64,000 nucleotides of DNA from Thauera aromatica K172 (GCF_003030465.1 NZ_CP028339.1:1860001-1924000); one strand, 5' to 3'; shown: positions 1-10,480, counted from the stretch's first letter. Notes: generated by a model not told the origin, from the letters alone. Program-made: numbers and translations.

Positions 1-354
1 GGCTTGGACTGGGGGATCTCGCTGGCGGTGGTGACCTTGCTGTTCGCGACGATTTTTCGCGTTCTGCCCGATGTCGTCCTCGGATGGCGCGACGTGCTGC
101 TCGGTGCCTTCGTCACGGCACTGCTGTTTGCGATCGGCCGGGCCCTGATCGCGCTCTATCTGTCGACCACCGCCACCGCATCCACTTACGGTGCAGCCGG
201 CTCGCTGGTGCTGCTGCTGCTGTGGGTGAATTACTCTTCCTTGATCCTGTTGTTCGGCGCCGCGTTCACGCGGGCGCACATGCAGGTGCGCGGCTGCAGA
301 TTGCGCCCGCGCCCGGCCGCGGTGTGCGTCCACCGCCAGCTCGTTGAAGACTGA
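1..354 (+). CDS. YihY/BrkB-family inner membrane protein, C-terminal part
   Basis: The reading frame is open from the window edge, so only the last ~117 residues are present. They contain at least two hydrophobic spans, with the family-typical run around RDVLLGAFVTALLFAIGR and the STYGAAGSLVLLLLWVNYSS segment. That pattern is characteristic of the YihY/UPF0761 (formerly BrkB or 'RNase BN') membrane family. The exact role of the family is unsettled. The protein ends in a short basic tail. The upstream start lies outside the window. Confidence 0.8.
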   Translation, partial: GLDWGISLAVVTLLFATIFRVLPDVVLGWRDVLLGAFVTALLFAIGRALIALYLSTTATASTYGAAGSLVLLLLWVNYSSLILLFGAAFTRAHMQVRGCRLRPRPAAVCVHRQLVED

Positions 355-389
355 GGGGCGGGCGGCGCGCCAGGGCGCGGTGGACGTGC

Positions 390-1286
390 TCAGGCTGTTG
401 CGGCGCAACAGGCGGTAAGCAGCGAAGCGGACTCCAGGGCGACGACCTCGCCGACCATGATCAGCGCCGGAGCCTGGATTGCCGCTGCCTGGGCGGCCGC
501 GGGCAACTGCGCCAGGGTGCTGCGTACCCCATGCTCTGCCGGCGTGGTGGCGGCGTGGATCACGGCGGCGGGAGTGTCTGCAGGCAGGCCGTGAGCGATC
601 AGTTCGCGGCTGATGATCTCCAGCGCACTCAGCCCCATGTAGATCACCACCGTCTGCTGCGGGCGGGCGAGTGCGCTCCAGTCCAGGTTGACCGTGCCGT
701 CCTTCAGGTGGCCGGTGGCGAATACCAATGTCTGCGCATGTTCCCGGTGCGTCAACGGGATGCCGGTTGAGGCGGCGGCGCCGGCGGCGGCGGTGACGCC
801 GGGCACGATTTCACAGTCCAGGCCGGCGGCCTGGAGCGCCTGCATTTCCTCCCCGCCGCGCCCGAAAATGAACGGGTCACCGCCCTTGAGGCGCACGACC
901 TGCAGCCCCTCCCGTGCGAACTCAACGAGCAGGGCATTGATGCCGTCCTGGGGCAGGGCGTGGTTGCCGGCTTCCTTTCCGACATAGATCCGCCGCGCCC
1001 GGGCTGGAATGAGCTCCAGGATGGCGGGGCCGACGAGATGGTCGTAGACCACGGCTTCGGCATTGGAAATCAGCCGGGCAGCCTTGAGCGTGAGGAGGTC
1101 CGGATCGCCCGGCCCTGCTCCGACGAGGTAGACCTTTCCCGCCCGAGGTAGCGGCGCATGGCAGGGCTGGTCCACCGTGCCGTCGCCCTGTGGGCGGCTG
1201 CGGTGCGGGATGCCGAAGCTGCGCAGCGCGCGCGTGCTGCCGGCCGAAGGTGCTGCATACGTGGTCGAAAGCGTGCCTGCGTACAT
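390..1286 (-). CDS. nirE: Uroporphyrinogen-III C-methyltransferase (SUMT) for heme d1 synthesis
   Basis: Predicted SAM-dependent methylation of uroporphyrinogen III at C2 and C7 to precorrin-2, the first committed step toward siroheme and heme d1. The 298-residue protein carries the SUMT/CobA signatures GAGPGDPDLLTLKA, VVYDHLV and GGDPFIFGRGGEE. The frame is open further upstream, to 1391. The ATG at 1286 is preferred because a GGAG lies 9 bases before it, and the longer N-terminus looks non-conserved. It is divergent from nirS, with the FNR/Dnr box at 1420-1433 between them. That position supports nirE rather than a cobalamin or siroheme paralogue (cobA/cysG), although the sequence alone cannot separate the three. 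Confidence 0.9.
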   Translation of the reverse strand: MYAGTLSTTYAAPSAGSTRALRSFGIPHRSRPQGDGTVDQPCHAPLPRAGKVYLVGAGPGDPDLLTLKAARLISNAEAVVYDHLVGPAILELIPARARRIYVGKEAGNHALPQDGINALLVEFAREGLQVVRLKGGDPFIFGRGGEEMQALQAAGLDCEIVPGVTAAAGAAASTGIPLTHREHAQTLVFATGHLKDGTVNLDWSALARPQQTVVIYMGLSALEIISRELIAHGLPADTPAAVIHAATTPAEHGVRSTLAQLPAAAQAAAIQAPALIMVGEVVALESASLLTACCAATA

Positions 1287-1416
1287 GTGGATTGACTCCG
1301 GCAGATCAAAGAGGAGAGCAAAGGGGAGGGCGGTCGCGCCTGCGAAAGACCCCGAGGAAAAACCCTGAGGTAGGTACGCCCTTTCGACCAAACTTTATCC
1401 CCAGCTGCGGCGTTAA

Positions 1417-3213
<1,797 letters not shown>

Positions 3214-3241
3214 TCGGCCTCGTCGATCGTAGCCAGTAAAA

Positions 3242-3263
3242 CCCCCGCGCTCAGGCGCGGGGG
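3242..3263 (+). terminator. Intercistronic hairpin after nirS
   Basis: A perfect 9-bp GC stem (CCCCCGCGC / GCGCGGGGG) with a TCAG loop lies between nirS and nirT. No T-run follows. It is more likely an attenuating or mRNA-stabilising hairpin, separating high nirS expression from downstream genes, than a full terminator. Confidence 0.5.
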
Positions 3264-3281
3264 CTACGAGGAAAAAGCTCC

Positions 3282-3893
3282 ATGTCAGATCGAAACGGCA
3301 ACGACTCCAAACAAGAACAGCCCCGCGGGTTTTTTGCCCGCCTTCGTCGTCCGTCCAAAATGTCGCTGGGCGGCCTTCTGGCCGCGGGTTTTGTCATCGG
3401 CATCCTCTTCTGGGGCGGTTTCAACACCGCGATGGAAGCGACGAACACCGAGAAATTCTGTATTTCGTGCCACGAGATGTATGACAACGTGTACACGGAG
3501 TACAAGGAAACGATCCACTACAACAACCGCACCGGGGTGCGTGCGACCTGCCCGGACTGCCACGTCCCGAAAGACTGGACGCACAAGATCATCCGCAAGA
3601 TCCAGGCCTCGCGCGAAGTCTGGGGAAAGCTGACCGGCACCATCGATACGCGGGAAAAATTCGAAGCCAAGCGCCTGCAGCTCGCACGCAGCGAATGGAA
3701 GCGCATGAAGGCCGCCGATTCGCGCGAATGCCGCAACTGCCACAGCTTCGAGAGCATGAACACCGAGGTGCAGAAGCAGCGCGCGCGCAAGCAGCACGAG
3801 ATGGCGCTGGAAGACAAGATGACCTGCATCGACTGCCACAAGGGCATCGCGCATCACAAGCCGAATGGGATGACCGACGCCGACGAGGAGTAA
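3282..3893 (+). CDS. nirT: NapC/NirT-family membrane-anchored tetraheme cytochrome c
   Basis: Predicted quinol dehydrogenase that passes electrons from the quinol pool to periplasmic acceptors, here probably the nitrite reductase chain. The 203-residue protein has an N-terminal cytoplasmic stretch, one membrane anchor at about residues 29-50, and four CXXCH heme sites starting at C60, C90, C150 and C182, the NapC/NirT pattern. It follows nirS on the same strand, as in the classical nirST arrangement of Pseudomonas stutzeri. A GAGGAAA ribosome-binding site precedes the ATG. NapC-type function in another pathway is possible, but the position argues for NirT. Confidence 0.93.
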   Translation: MSDRNGNDSKQEQPRGFFARLRRPSKMSLGGLLAAGFVIGILFWGGFNTAMEATNTEKFCISCHEMYDNVYTEYKETIHYNNRTGVRATCPDCHVPKDWTHKIIRKIQASREVWGKLTGTIDTREKFEAKRLQLARSEWKRMKAADSRECRNCHSFESMNTEVQKQRARKQHEMALEDKMTCIDCHKGIAHHKPNGMTDADEE

Positions 3894-3944
3894 GATCCCC
3901 GTTCCGGAACTACCGCCCAACCTAAGCACAGTGAGGAAATGACG

Positions 3945-4814
3945 ATGAAGAAAACGATGATTGCCGGCGCCGTGGGCGCACTTCTTGCGATCGGTGCCGG
4001 TGGCGCGGTCGCCGCACCGGACTGGGGCAAGGTCGGAGCCAAGGAAATCACGCTTTTCTATCCGGGGGTGTCGCCGCTGGAGTGGATCCAGAAGGGCACC
4101 GAGCACGGCGGTGCGCGGGCACTGAAGAAGGGTGAGACCTGCGCCGACTGCCACAGCGAAGAAGCCAGCGAGATGGGCAAGAAAATGGCCAGTGGGCAGA
4201 AGATCGAGCCCACTCCGATTGCCGGCAAGGCGGCGTTCATCCCGGTCAAGGTCCAGGCTGCGCATGATGGCGAAAACCTCTACCTGCGCTTCAGCTGGAA
4301 GCAGCCTGCGGCCTCCGGCGCGGCGAAAATGGATGACAAGAACCCGGTCAAGATCGCGTTCATGCTCGAGTCCGGCGGCAAGGTTGATCTCGCCGACCAG
4401 AGCGGTTGCTGGGCGACCTGTCACCAGGATTCGCGCACGATGCCGGGAGCCGACGAAGCCAAGACCAAGTACGTGAAAGGCGGCTCGCTGGCCGAGGGCA
4501 AGTTCTATGATCTCTACCAGTGGCGCAGCGGCGAAAACAAAGGCTTCAACGGCTATGTCGCCGACAAGCGCGTGATGGAAGGCGGCAAGGCGCTGGTCAG
4601 TGCCGAAGGCAAGAAAGACGGCGACAACTGGTCGGTGGTGTTCACCCGCAAGCTCGCGGGCGGGGAGGGCGACGTCGCACTCGAAGCGGGCAAGGCCTAC
4701 AATTTCGGCTTCGCCATCCACGATGACAGTGCAGCGGGTCGATTCCACCACGTTTCCCTCGGCTACAAGCTCGGCATCGATGCCGACGGGGATGTGAAGG
4801 CGGCCAAGCAGTAA
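3945..4814 (+). CDS. Periplasmic cytochrome c with ethylbenzene-dehydrogenase-like heme domain
   Basis: The 289-residue protein has a clear signal peptide (cleavage after ...AVAA). It has one standard heme c site, CADCH, at about residues 66-70, and a second candidate site, CWATCH, at about 155-160. The second has the unusual CX3CH spacing. The C-terminal region resembles the heme-binding domain of the ethylbenzene dehydrogenase gamma-subunit superfamily, with IHDD and GRFHH-type segments near the end. The ATG at 3945 is chosen over one two codons earlier because the GAGG site is better spaced. Its place between nirT and a cupredoxin corresponds to that of nirB/nirM-type electron carriers in other nir operons, so an electron-transfer role to NirS is inferred. 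The exact function is unknown. Confidence 0.8.
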   Translation: MKKTMIAGAVGALLAIGAGGAVAAPDWGKVGAKEITLFYPGVSPLEWIQKGTEHGGARALKKGETCADCHSEEASEMGKKMASGQKIEPTPIAGKAAFIPVKVQAAHDGENLYLRFSWKQPAASGAAKMDDKNPVKIAFMLESGGKVDLADQSGCWATCHQDSRTMPGADEAKTKYVKGGSLAEGKFYDLYQWRSGENKGFNGYVADKRVMEGGKALVSAEGKKDGDNWSVVFTRKLAGGEGDVALEAGKAYNFGFAIHDDSAAGRFHHVSLGYKLGIDADGDVKAAKQ

Positions 4815-4852
4815 ACATCAGCGGCGCCAGCGTCGTACTGTGCTTGCGATCA

Positions 4853-4880
4853 TGGGAGTCCGGGTCAGACCGGATTCCCA
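4853..4880 (+). terminator. Hairpin after the EB_dh-like cytochrome gene
   Basis: An 11-bp stem (TGGGAGTCCGG / CCGGATTCCCA, one G-T pair) with a 6-base loop, followed by only a short T-rich stretch. It may be a weak terminator or attenuator before the cupredoxin gene. Confidence 0.4.
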
Positions 4881-4946
4881 TTCGTGCCTTCCCGGAGTAA
4901 GTTTTCCGGGAGTTGTCCGTCAGTGCCAGACCGAGGAGCCGAGATC

Positions 4947-5273
4947 ATGAATTCGATGAATCTGCGCACCGTGCTTGTCAGTGCATGGATGGCACTCCTG
5001 TCAGGCCCGCTGGCTGCGGCCGAACATGAAGTCGTGCTGCTCGACTACCGGTTTTCTCCTGCGGAGTCGAAGATTCGGGTGGGAGACCGGGTGACCTGGA
5101 TCAACCAGGAAAAGCGCGTCAGCCATTCGGTCTTTTTCCTCGGCTCGGGCGAAGAGTCGGAGCGTTTCTTTCCCGGTGAGCGCTGGTCCCGTGTGTTCAC
5201 GCTTCCCGGGCGTTACGAGTACCGCTGTGGCCCGCATCCCGAAATGTTCGGCGTGGTGATCGTCGAAGAGTGA
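4947..5273 (+). CDS. Cupredoxin (plastocyanin/pseudoazurin-like type 1 copper protein)
   Basis: Small periplasmic blue-copper electron carrier, 108 residues including a signal peptide cleaved near ...PLAAA. The type 1 copper ligands are visible as H60 (RVSHSV) and C94, H97 and M100 in CGPHPEM. The start at 4947 has a GAGGAG site 8 bases upstream. The frame opens earlier but lacks a signal peptide there. It sits in the nir series where many denitrifiers encode cytochrome c551 (NirM). No nirM-like monoheme donor is otherwise evident, so this protein is a candidate electron donor to NirS. That role is inferred from position only. Confidence 0.85.
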   Translation: MNSMNLRTVLVSAWMALLSGPLAAAEHEVVLLDYRFSPAESKIRVGDRVTWINQEKRVSHSVFFLGSGEESERFFPGERWSRVFTLPGRYEYRCGPHPEMFGVVIVEE

Positions 5274-5316
5274 TGCTGCTCGCCCCTCCTCATGGACAAC
5301 CCTTGCACGCGTAGGG

Positions 5317-5330
5317 TTGATTCGAGTCAA
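5317..5330 (+). promoter_or_regulatory. FNR/Dnr-type box upstream of nirC
   Basis: TTGAT-TCGA-GTCAA differs from the consensus TTGAT-N4-ATCAA at one position. It lies 60 bases before the nirC ATG and would place a class II start near 5365. It suggests that nirCFDLGHJN forms a second NO/oxygen-controlled transcription unit, distinct from nirS. Confidence 0.75.
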
Positions 5331-5389
5331 GGTTTCGCTCCGGGCAAAAGTTCATCCTGATTCCGTATCCCAAGCCGTCGGAAAGCAAG

Positions 5390-5773
5390 ATGAAACTGCC
5401 TCCTCTCCTCGTTCATGTCGCTGTGTTCATCGGTGCGGCACTGGTTTCGGCCTACTCGGCCGCAGCAGACGCCCGCCTGGCGGAACCGGACTCCGCCCGC
5501 CATCGGGAACTCGTGCACATCGTGCGCCAGGACTGTGGTTCCTGCCACGGTCTCACCTTGAACGGTGGGCTGGGGCCGGCGCTCACTGCCGCGACCCTTT
5601 CCGACAAGCCCGCCGAGGGCCTGGTCGCGACTATCATCGGCGGCCGTCCCGGTACGCCGATGCCGCCGTTTCGCGGCATCGTCACCGAAACCGAAGCGCA
5701 GTGGATCGTCGATCAGCTGAGAAACGGCTTCCCGCCCGACACCGGCCTGCCGGCGGCGCAGGCTCTGAACTGA
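5390..5773 (+). CDS. nirC: NirC monoheme cytochrome c
   Basis: Periplasmic class I cytochrome c, 127 residues with a signal peptide ending near ...YSAAA and a CGSCH heme site at C49-H53. A distal Met is plausible in the PGTPMPPF segment. NirC is known as an electron donor to NirS and as a participant in late heme d1 or NirS maturation. It is the first gene behind the FNR/Dnr box at 5317-5330 and is followed by nirF, the standard nirC-nirF order. The ribosome-binding site (GGAAAG) is modest. Confidence 0.9.
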   Translation: MKLPPLLVHVAVFIGAALVSAYSAAADARLAEPDSARHRELVHIVRQDCGSCHGLTLNGGLGPALTAATLSDKPAEGLVATIIGGRPGTPMPPFRGIVTETEAQWIVDQLRNGFPPDTGLPAAQALN

Positions 5774-5849
5774 AGTGCGTTCGCCTGCCCCTGCGGCAGC
5801 GTCCGATCACCCGCGCAACGAACCCCCTGTTCCACCTCCCGGAGTCCGC

Positions 5850-7058
5850 ATGACTGCCCGATTTGCCCGTCCCGCGCCCCCGCTGTTGTGGAGCCTCTTT
5901 CTGCCGGCCATCGTCTTCCTGCTGTCGGCCTGTTCGACCACGGCGCCGGTGACGCTGCGCGGCAGCGGTGATCTGGGGGTCGTCATCGAGCGCGCCGACG
6001 GCCGGGTCAAGATCATCGAGACGACCGGCCGCAGCGTACTCGCCACCGTCGATGGGCTGGGCGACCTGTCCCACGCCTCGGTGGTCTTCTCGCGCGATGG
6101 GCGCCATGCGTTCGTGTTCGGCCGGGATGGCGGGCTGACCAAGGTCGATCTGCTCGAAGCAAAGATCGTCGGCCGGGTGGTGCAGGCGGGCAACGCGATC
6201 GGCGGCTCGATTTCGCACGACGGCCGTCTGGTGGTGGTGCAGAACTACGAGCCGGGTGGAATCAAGGCCTTCGATGCGGATACCCTGGAACTGCTCGCCG
6301 ATGTGCCTGCGGCCAGCGAGGACGGACGCCGCTCCAAGGTCGTCGGTCTGGCCGACCTGTCCGGGCAGCGCTTCATCTACTCCCTGTTCGAACTCGGGGA
6401 AATCCGCATCACCGATTTTTCCGATCCGCGCAAACCGCTCACGCAGCGTTTCGCCGGCGGCAAGCAGCCCTACGATGCGCTGGTCACGCCCGACGGCCGG
6501 CACTACATCGCCGGGCTGTTCGGCGAGGACGGGCTGGCCCTGGTCGACCTGTGGAAGCCGGAACTGGGCAGCCGCAAGATCCTCGCCGGCTACGGCCGCG
6601 GCGAGCAGCCACTGCCGGTGTACAAGATGCCCCACCTGCGGGGCTGGTCGGTGGCCGGCGGGCGCGCCTACCTGCCGGCGATCGGGCGCCACGAGGTGCT
6701 GGTGGTGGATACCGGGACCTGGCAGGAAGTCGGCCGGATCGCGGTCAAGAGCCAGCCGGTGTTCGCGATGGCCCGCCCCGACGGGCGCGAGATCTGGGTG
6801 AACTTCGCTTTCCCGGACAACGGCTGGGTCCAGGTCATCGACACGCTCAGCGGCCAGATCACCCATACCCTGCAGCCCGGGCGCGGCATCCTGCACATGG
6901 AGTTCCTCTCCAAGGGACATGAAGTGTGGATGTCCGCGCGCGACGACAACCGCGTGCTGATCTACGACACCGCCACCAAAAAGCCGATCGGCGGTTTCGA
7001 CGCGAGCAGCCCGAGCGGCATCTTCTTCACCACGCGCGCGGCGCGGACGGGGTTCTGA
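5850..7058 (+). CDS. nirF: NirF, heme d1 biosynthesis lipoprotein
   Basis: Heme d1 biosynthesis protein with a NirS-like d1 propeller but no c-heme domain. The 402-residue product starts at the ATG preceded by CCGGAG. It has a lipobox LLSAC with Cys28 as the acylation site, so it is predicted to be membrane-anchored on the periplasmic side. NirF homologues bind a late heme d1 precursor. The nirF stop and the next start overlap as TGATG, indicating translational coupling to the nirD-nirL fusion. Confidence 0.93.
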   Translation: MTARFARPAPPLLWSLFLPAIVFLLSACSTTAPVTLRGSGDLGVVIERADGRVKIIETTGRSVLATVDGLGDLSHASVVFSRDGRHAFVFGRDGGLTKVDLLEAKIVGRVVQAGNAIGGSISHDGRLVVVQNYEPGGIKAFDADTLELLADVPAASEDGRRSKVVGLADLSGQRFIYSLFELGEIRITDFSDPRKPLTQRFAGGKQPYDALVTPDGRHYIAGLFGEDGLALVDLWKPELGSRKILAGYGRGEQPLPVYKMPHLRGWSVAGGRAYLPAIGRHEVLVVDTGTWQEVGRIAVKSQPVFAMARPDGREIWVNFAFPDNGWVQVIDTLSGQITHTLQPGRGILHMEFLSKGHEVWMSARDDNRVLIYDTATKKPIGGFDASSPSGIFFTTRAARTGF

Positions 7059-8116
7059 TGCCGCGCACCCTGTGCCTGCCCGAAGCGGTCGATGCCACCG
7101 CCTTTCGCCTGCTGAACGAATGGCAGCGCGATTTTCCGCTCGAAGCGCGACCGTTCGCGCGCATCGCCGAGGCGGTCGGCGAAGACGAGGAGAGCGTGAT
7201 CGCCGCCTATCGCCGGCTCGCGGCGCGGGGCCTGGTCAGCCGGGTCGGCGCCGTGTTCGCGCCGCGCCGCCTCGGTGCCAGCGCACTGGCGGCGCTCGCG
7301 GCACCGCCCGATCGCCTGGATGCGGTGGCCGAGCGCGTGAGCCGTGAAGCGGCGATCAACCACAATTACCAGCGCGAGCACCGCTACAACCTGTGGTTCG
7401 TGGTGACGGCCGCATCGCGCGCCCATCTGGACGAAATCGTCGGCGGCATCGAGCGCGATACCGGGTGCGCAGTCATCGTCCTGCCGCTCGAGGAGGAGTT
7501 CCACATCGATCTCGGCTTCGACCTCAAGGCACAACAAGCGAACTGCGGAGCCGGTTGCGCCGAGCGCCGGGAGCGGAAGGCGCAGACGGCGCCGTCCGAC
7601 GCCCCGGAGGCCGGGCAGGCCCTGTCCGAAACCGAGCGCCGGCTGATCGCCACCTTGCAGCGCGGTCTCGCGCTCGAGCCGCAGCCTTTCGCGCGCCTGG
7701 GCGCTGCGGCAGGACTGGACGAGCCGGAAACCCTCGAGCACATCCGGCGCTGGCAGGCCGAAGGCTTGATCCGCCGCTTCGGCGTCGTCGTCCGCCATCA
7801 CGAGCTGGGGCTCGAAGCCAATGCGATGTGCGTATGGGACATCCCCGACGCCGAAGTCTCCGCGCTCGGCCGCCGCCTTGCCGGCGAGGCTGCGGTCACG
7901 CTGTGCTACCGCCGCCGCCGCTCCTTGCCGGACTGGCCCTACAACCTGTTCTGCATGATCCACGGCAGCGCCCGCGACGAGGTGCTGGCCGAGCGCGAGG
8001 AACTCGCCCGCCGCCTCGGCCTCGACGCCTACCCCCATGCCGTGCTCTTCAGCTGCCGGCGCTTCAAGCAGACCGGTGCGCAGTATCTCCACAGCAAGGA
8101 TCTTGCCCATGCCTGA
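7058..8116 (+). CDS. nirD: Fused NirD-NirL siroheme decarboxylase subunit
   Basis: Siroheme decarboxylase, which removes acetate carboxyls from 12,18-positions of siroheme to give didecarboxysiroheme on the heme d1 pathway. The 352 residues contain two tandem Lrp/AsnC-like units. Residues ~1-165 are NirD-like, with INHNYQREHRYNLWFV. Residues ~190-352 are NirL-like, with LCYRRRR and DWPYNLFCMIHG. They are joined by a linker holding a CX3C pair (CGAGC). Separate nirD and nirL genes occur elsewhere, and the fusion is also known. It overlaps the nirF stop and the nirG start, so the genes are tightly coupled. Confidence 0.93.
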   Translation: MPRTLCLPEAVDATAFRLLNEWQRDFPLEARPFARIAEAVGEDEESVIAAYRRLAARGLVSRVGAVFAPRRLGASALAALAAPPDRLDAVAERVSREAAINHNYQREHRYNLWFVVTAASRAHLDEIVGGIERDTGCAVIVLPLEEEFHIDLGFDLKAQQANCGAGCAERRERKAQTAPSDAPEAGQALSETERRLIATLQRGLALEPQPFARLGAAAGLDEPETLEHIRRWQAEGLIRRFGVVVRHHELGLEANAMCVWDIPDAEVSALGRRLAGEAAVTLCYRRRRSLPDWPYNLFCMIHGSARDEVLAEREELARRLGLDAYPHAVLFSCRRFKQTGAQYLHSKDLAHA

Positions 8117-8612
8117 GCCGCAATCCGGAGGCGGGGATGGGCGGCGGGCGGTGGCCGCCAGGCGTGCGCCCGACGACATCGACCGCCGCCTGATCAACGC
8201 CCTGCAGGGTGACTTCCCCCTCGATGAGACGCCGTTCGCAAGCGTCGCTGCCGCCCTCGGCCTGCCCGAGGCGGAAGTCATCGACCGCCTCCAGAGCCTG
8301 CTCGACGACCACGTGCTGACCCGCTTCGGGCCGATGTTCCAGATCGAACGCATGGGCGGTGCCTTCTGCCTGGCGGCGATCGCGGTGCCCGAGGGTCGAT
8401 GGACGAGCGTGGTCGAGGCGGTCAATGCCTTTGCCGAAGTCGCGCACAATTACCGCCGCGAGCACCGCCTCAACATGTGGTTCGTACTCGCCACCGAAAC
8501 GCCCGAGGGCATTGCCGAGGCCGCGCGCCGGATCGAGTCGGCCACCGGGCTGGCGGTGAACCTGTTCCCGAAAGAGCGGGAATACTTCGTCGAGATGAAG
8601 CTGGAGGCCTGA
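8109..8612 (+). CDS. nirG: NirG, siroheme decarboxylase subunit
   Basis: The third NirDLGH-family unit, 167 residues, with an Lrp/AsnC-type helix-turn-helix fold at the N-terminus (DIDRRLINALQGDFPL) and the family HNYRREHRLNMWFVLAT segment. It is part of the siroheme decarboxylase complex for heme d1 assembly. The ATG at 8109 overlaps the end of the nirD-nirL fusion by 8 bases. The stop shares bases with the nirH start (TGATG). Confidence 0.92.
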   Translation: MPEPQSGGGDGRRAVAARRAPDDIDRRLINALQGDFPLDETPFASVAAALGLPEAEVIDRLQSLLDDHVLTRFGPMFQIERMGGAFCLAAIAVPEGRWTSVVEAVNAFAEVAHNYRREHRLNMWFVLATETPEGIAEAARRIESATGLAVNLFPKEREYFVEMKLEA

Positions 8613-9166
8613 TGAACGCGTCCGATCTTTCCGTCCCGATCGCCGCAGGCATCAAGGCAGCGGCACCCGGCGCGCTCGCCACGGACGAACTCGACCGCCG
8701 GATCGTGCTCGCCACCCAGGGCGGCCTGCCGCTGGTGCCGCGACCCTATGCGGCGATCGCCGCCCGGCTCGGAGTAAACGAGGATCTGGTGCGCGCCCGC
8801 CTCGCCGCAATGCTCGCCGACGGCCGCATCCGCCGCATCGGTGCGGTGCCCAATCACTACGCGATCGGCTACACCGCCAACGGCATGAGCGTGTGGGACG
8901 TCGATGACGCCGTGATCGACGCCGCAGGCGAGCGGGTCGGGGCGCTGGCCTTCGTGACCCACTGCTACCGCCGTCCCCGTCATCTGCCGGACTGGCCCTA
9001 CAACCTGTTCGCGATGGTTCATGCGGCCAGCCGCGAGGCCGCGCTGGCCCGGGTGGGGGAAATCGCCGCGCTGCTCGAGCGCGAGTTCGGCGGTGCCTGC
9101 CGCAGCCACGACGTGCTGTTTTCCGCCGGCATCCTGAAAAAAACCGGGCTGCGCATCGGCGTCTGA
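8612..9166 (+). CDS. nirH: NirH, siroheme decarboxylase subunit
   Basis: The fourth NirDLGH-family unit, 184 residues. It has the AsnC-like N-terminal domain (ELDRRIVLATQGGLPL) and the NirL/NirH-type CYRRPRHLPDWPYNLFAMVH segment. It works with NirDL and NirG in siroheme decarboxylation. The start overlaps the nirG stop by one base. About 105 bases separate it from nirJ. Confidence 0.92.
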   Translation: MNASDLSVPIAAGIKAAAPGALATDELDRRIVLATQGGLPLVPRPYAAIAARLGVNEDLVRARLAAMLADGRIRRIGAVPNHYAIGYTANGMSVWDVDDAVIDAAGERVGALAFVTHCYRRPRHLPDWPYNLFAMVHAASREAALARVGEIAALLEREFGGACRSHDVLFSAGILKKTGLRIGV

Positions 9167-9271
9167 GCAGGCCTTGCCGGGGTGGGGCCGCCGCCCCCGC
9201 GGCCCCCCTTGACCGGCGTCATTTCCCTGCGCGCTCCGCTCGGCTGTAATCGCCGCAACCAGGAGGCTTCC

Positions 9272-10480
9272 ATGTTCCGCATCTCGCACTTCATTCGCGA
9301 ACTCGACCACCCCACCCCAGCGGGGCCGCGCCGCAATCCGCCCGGGCCAGTGGTGATCTGGAACCTGATCCGGCGCTGCAACCTGACCTGCGAGCACTGC
9401 TACTCGATCTCGGCGGACAAGGATTTCGCTGGCGAACTCGGTACCGCCGAAGTGTTCAAGGTCATGGACGAACTCAAGGCCGCCCGCGTCCCGGTGCTGA
9501 TCCTCTCCGGCGGCGAGCCCCTGCTGCGCCCGGATATTTTCGACATCGCCCGCCGCGCCAAGGGCATGGGTTTCTACGTCGGCCTGTCTTCGAACGGCAC
9601 CCTGATCAACGAAACCAACATCGATGCCATCGACGCCACCGGCTTCGACTACGCCGGGGTGAGCCTGGACGGGATCGGTGCCACCCATGACCGCTTCCGC
9701 CGCAAGGAAGGCGCTTTCGCCGCCTCGATGCACGGCATCCGCCTGTGCCGCGAACGCGGCATCAAGGTCGGCGTGCGCTACACGATGACCGAAGGCAACG
9801 CCCACGATCTGCCCGCGCTGCTCCGACTGGTCGAAGACGAAGGCATCGACAAGTTCTACTTCTCGCATCTGAACTACGCCGGGCGGGGCAACAAGAACCG
9901 CGCCGGCGATGCTCGCCACCGCACCACCCGCGAAGCGATGGAGCGGCTGTTCGAAACCTGTCTCGAGTTGCACCGGCGCGGCATCGACAAGGATTTCGTC
10001 ACCGGCAACAACGATACCGACGGCCCTTTCCTGCTGCACTGGGTGCAGCGCCGCTTCCCGGAGAAGGCTGCGCACATCGAGGCCAAGCTGCGCCAGTGGG
10101 GCGGCAACGCCAGCGGTGTGAACGTGGCCAACATCGACAACCTCGGCATCGTCCACCCGGATACGATGTGGTGGCATGTGCCGCTGGGCGACGTGCGCCA
10201 GCGCGCCTTCGGCGAAATCTGGAACGATCTGTCCAATCCCCTGCTCGCGGGCCTGAAGCAGCATCCGCGCACGCTCGAGGGACGCTGCGGCGCCTGTCGC
10301 TACCTCGACATCTGCAACGGCAGCTCGCGCGTGCGCGCGGCGCAAGTCACCGGCAACCCCTGGGCGGAGGACCCGGCCTGCTATCTCGATGACGACGAGA
10401 TCGGCGTGTGCGCGCAGGACTACGGTGCCGAGCGCGTGCGGACCACGCCCTGGAGCCGTACGGGCAAGGTGTCGGCATGA
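9272..10480 (+). CDS. nirJ: NirJ, radical SAM enzyme of heme d1 biosynthesis
   Basis: Cytoplasmic radical SAM protein that converts didecarboxysiroheme propionates to the oxo groups of heme d1. The 402-residue product has the 4Fe-4S/SAM motif CNLTCEHC (C36, C40, C43), the GGEPLL glycine motif, and a SPASM-like C-terminal cluster including CGACRYLDIC. The ATG at 9272 is chosen because AGGAGG precedes it by 6 bases. Its stop overlaps the nirN ATG (ATGA). Confidence 0.96.
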   Translation: MFRISHFIRELDHPTPAGPRRNPPGPVVIWNLIRRCNLTCEHCYSISADKDFAGELGTAEVFKVMDELKAARVPVLILSGGEPLLRPDIFDIARRAKGMGFYVGLSSNGTLINETNIDAIDATGFDYAGVSLDGIGATHDRFRRKEGAFAASMHGIRLCRERGIKVGVRYTMTEGNAHDLPALLRLVEDEGIDKFYFSHLNYAGRGNKNRAGDARHRTTREAMERLFETCLELHRRGIDKDFVTGNNDTDGPFLLHWVQRRFPEKAAHIEAKLRQWGGNASGVNVANIDNLGIVHPDTMWWHVPLGDVRQRAFGEIWNDLSNPLLAGLKQHPRTLEGRCGACRYLDICNGSSRVRAAQVTGNPWAEDPACYLDDDEIGVCAQDYGAERVRTTPWSRTGKVSA

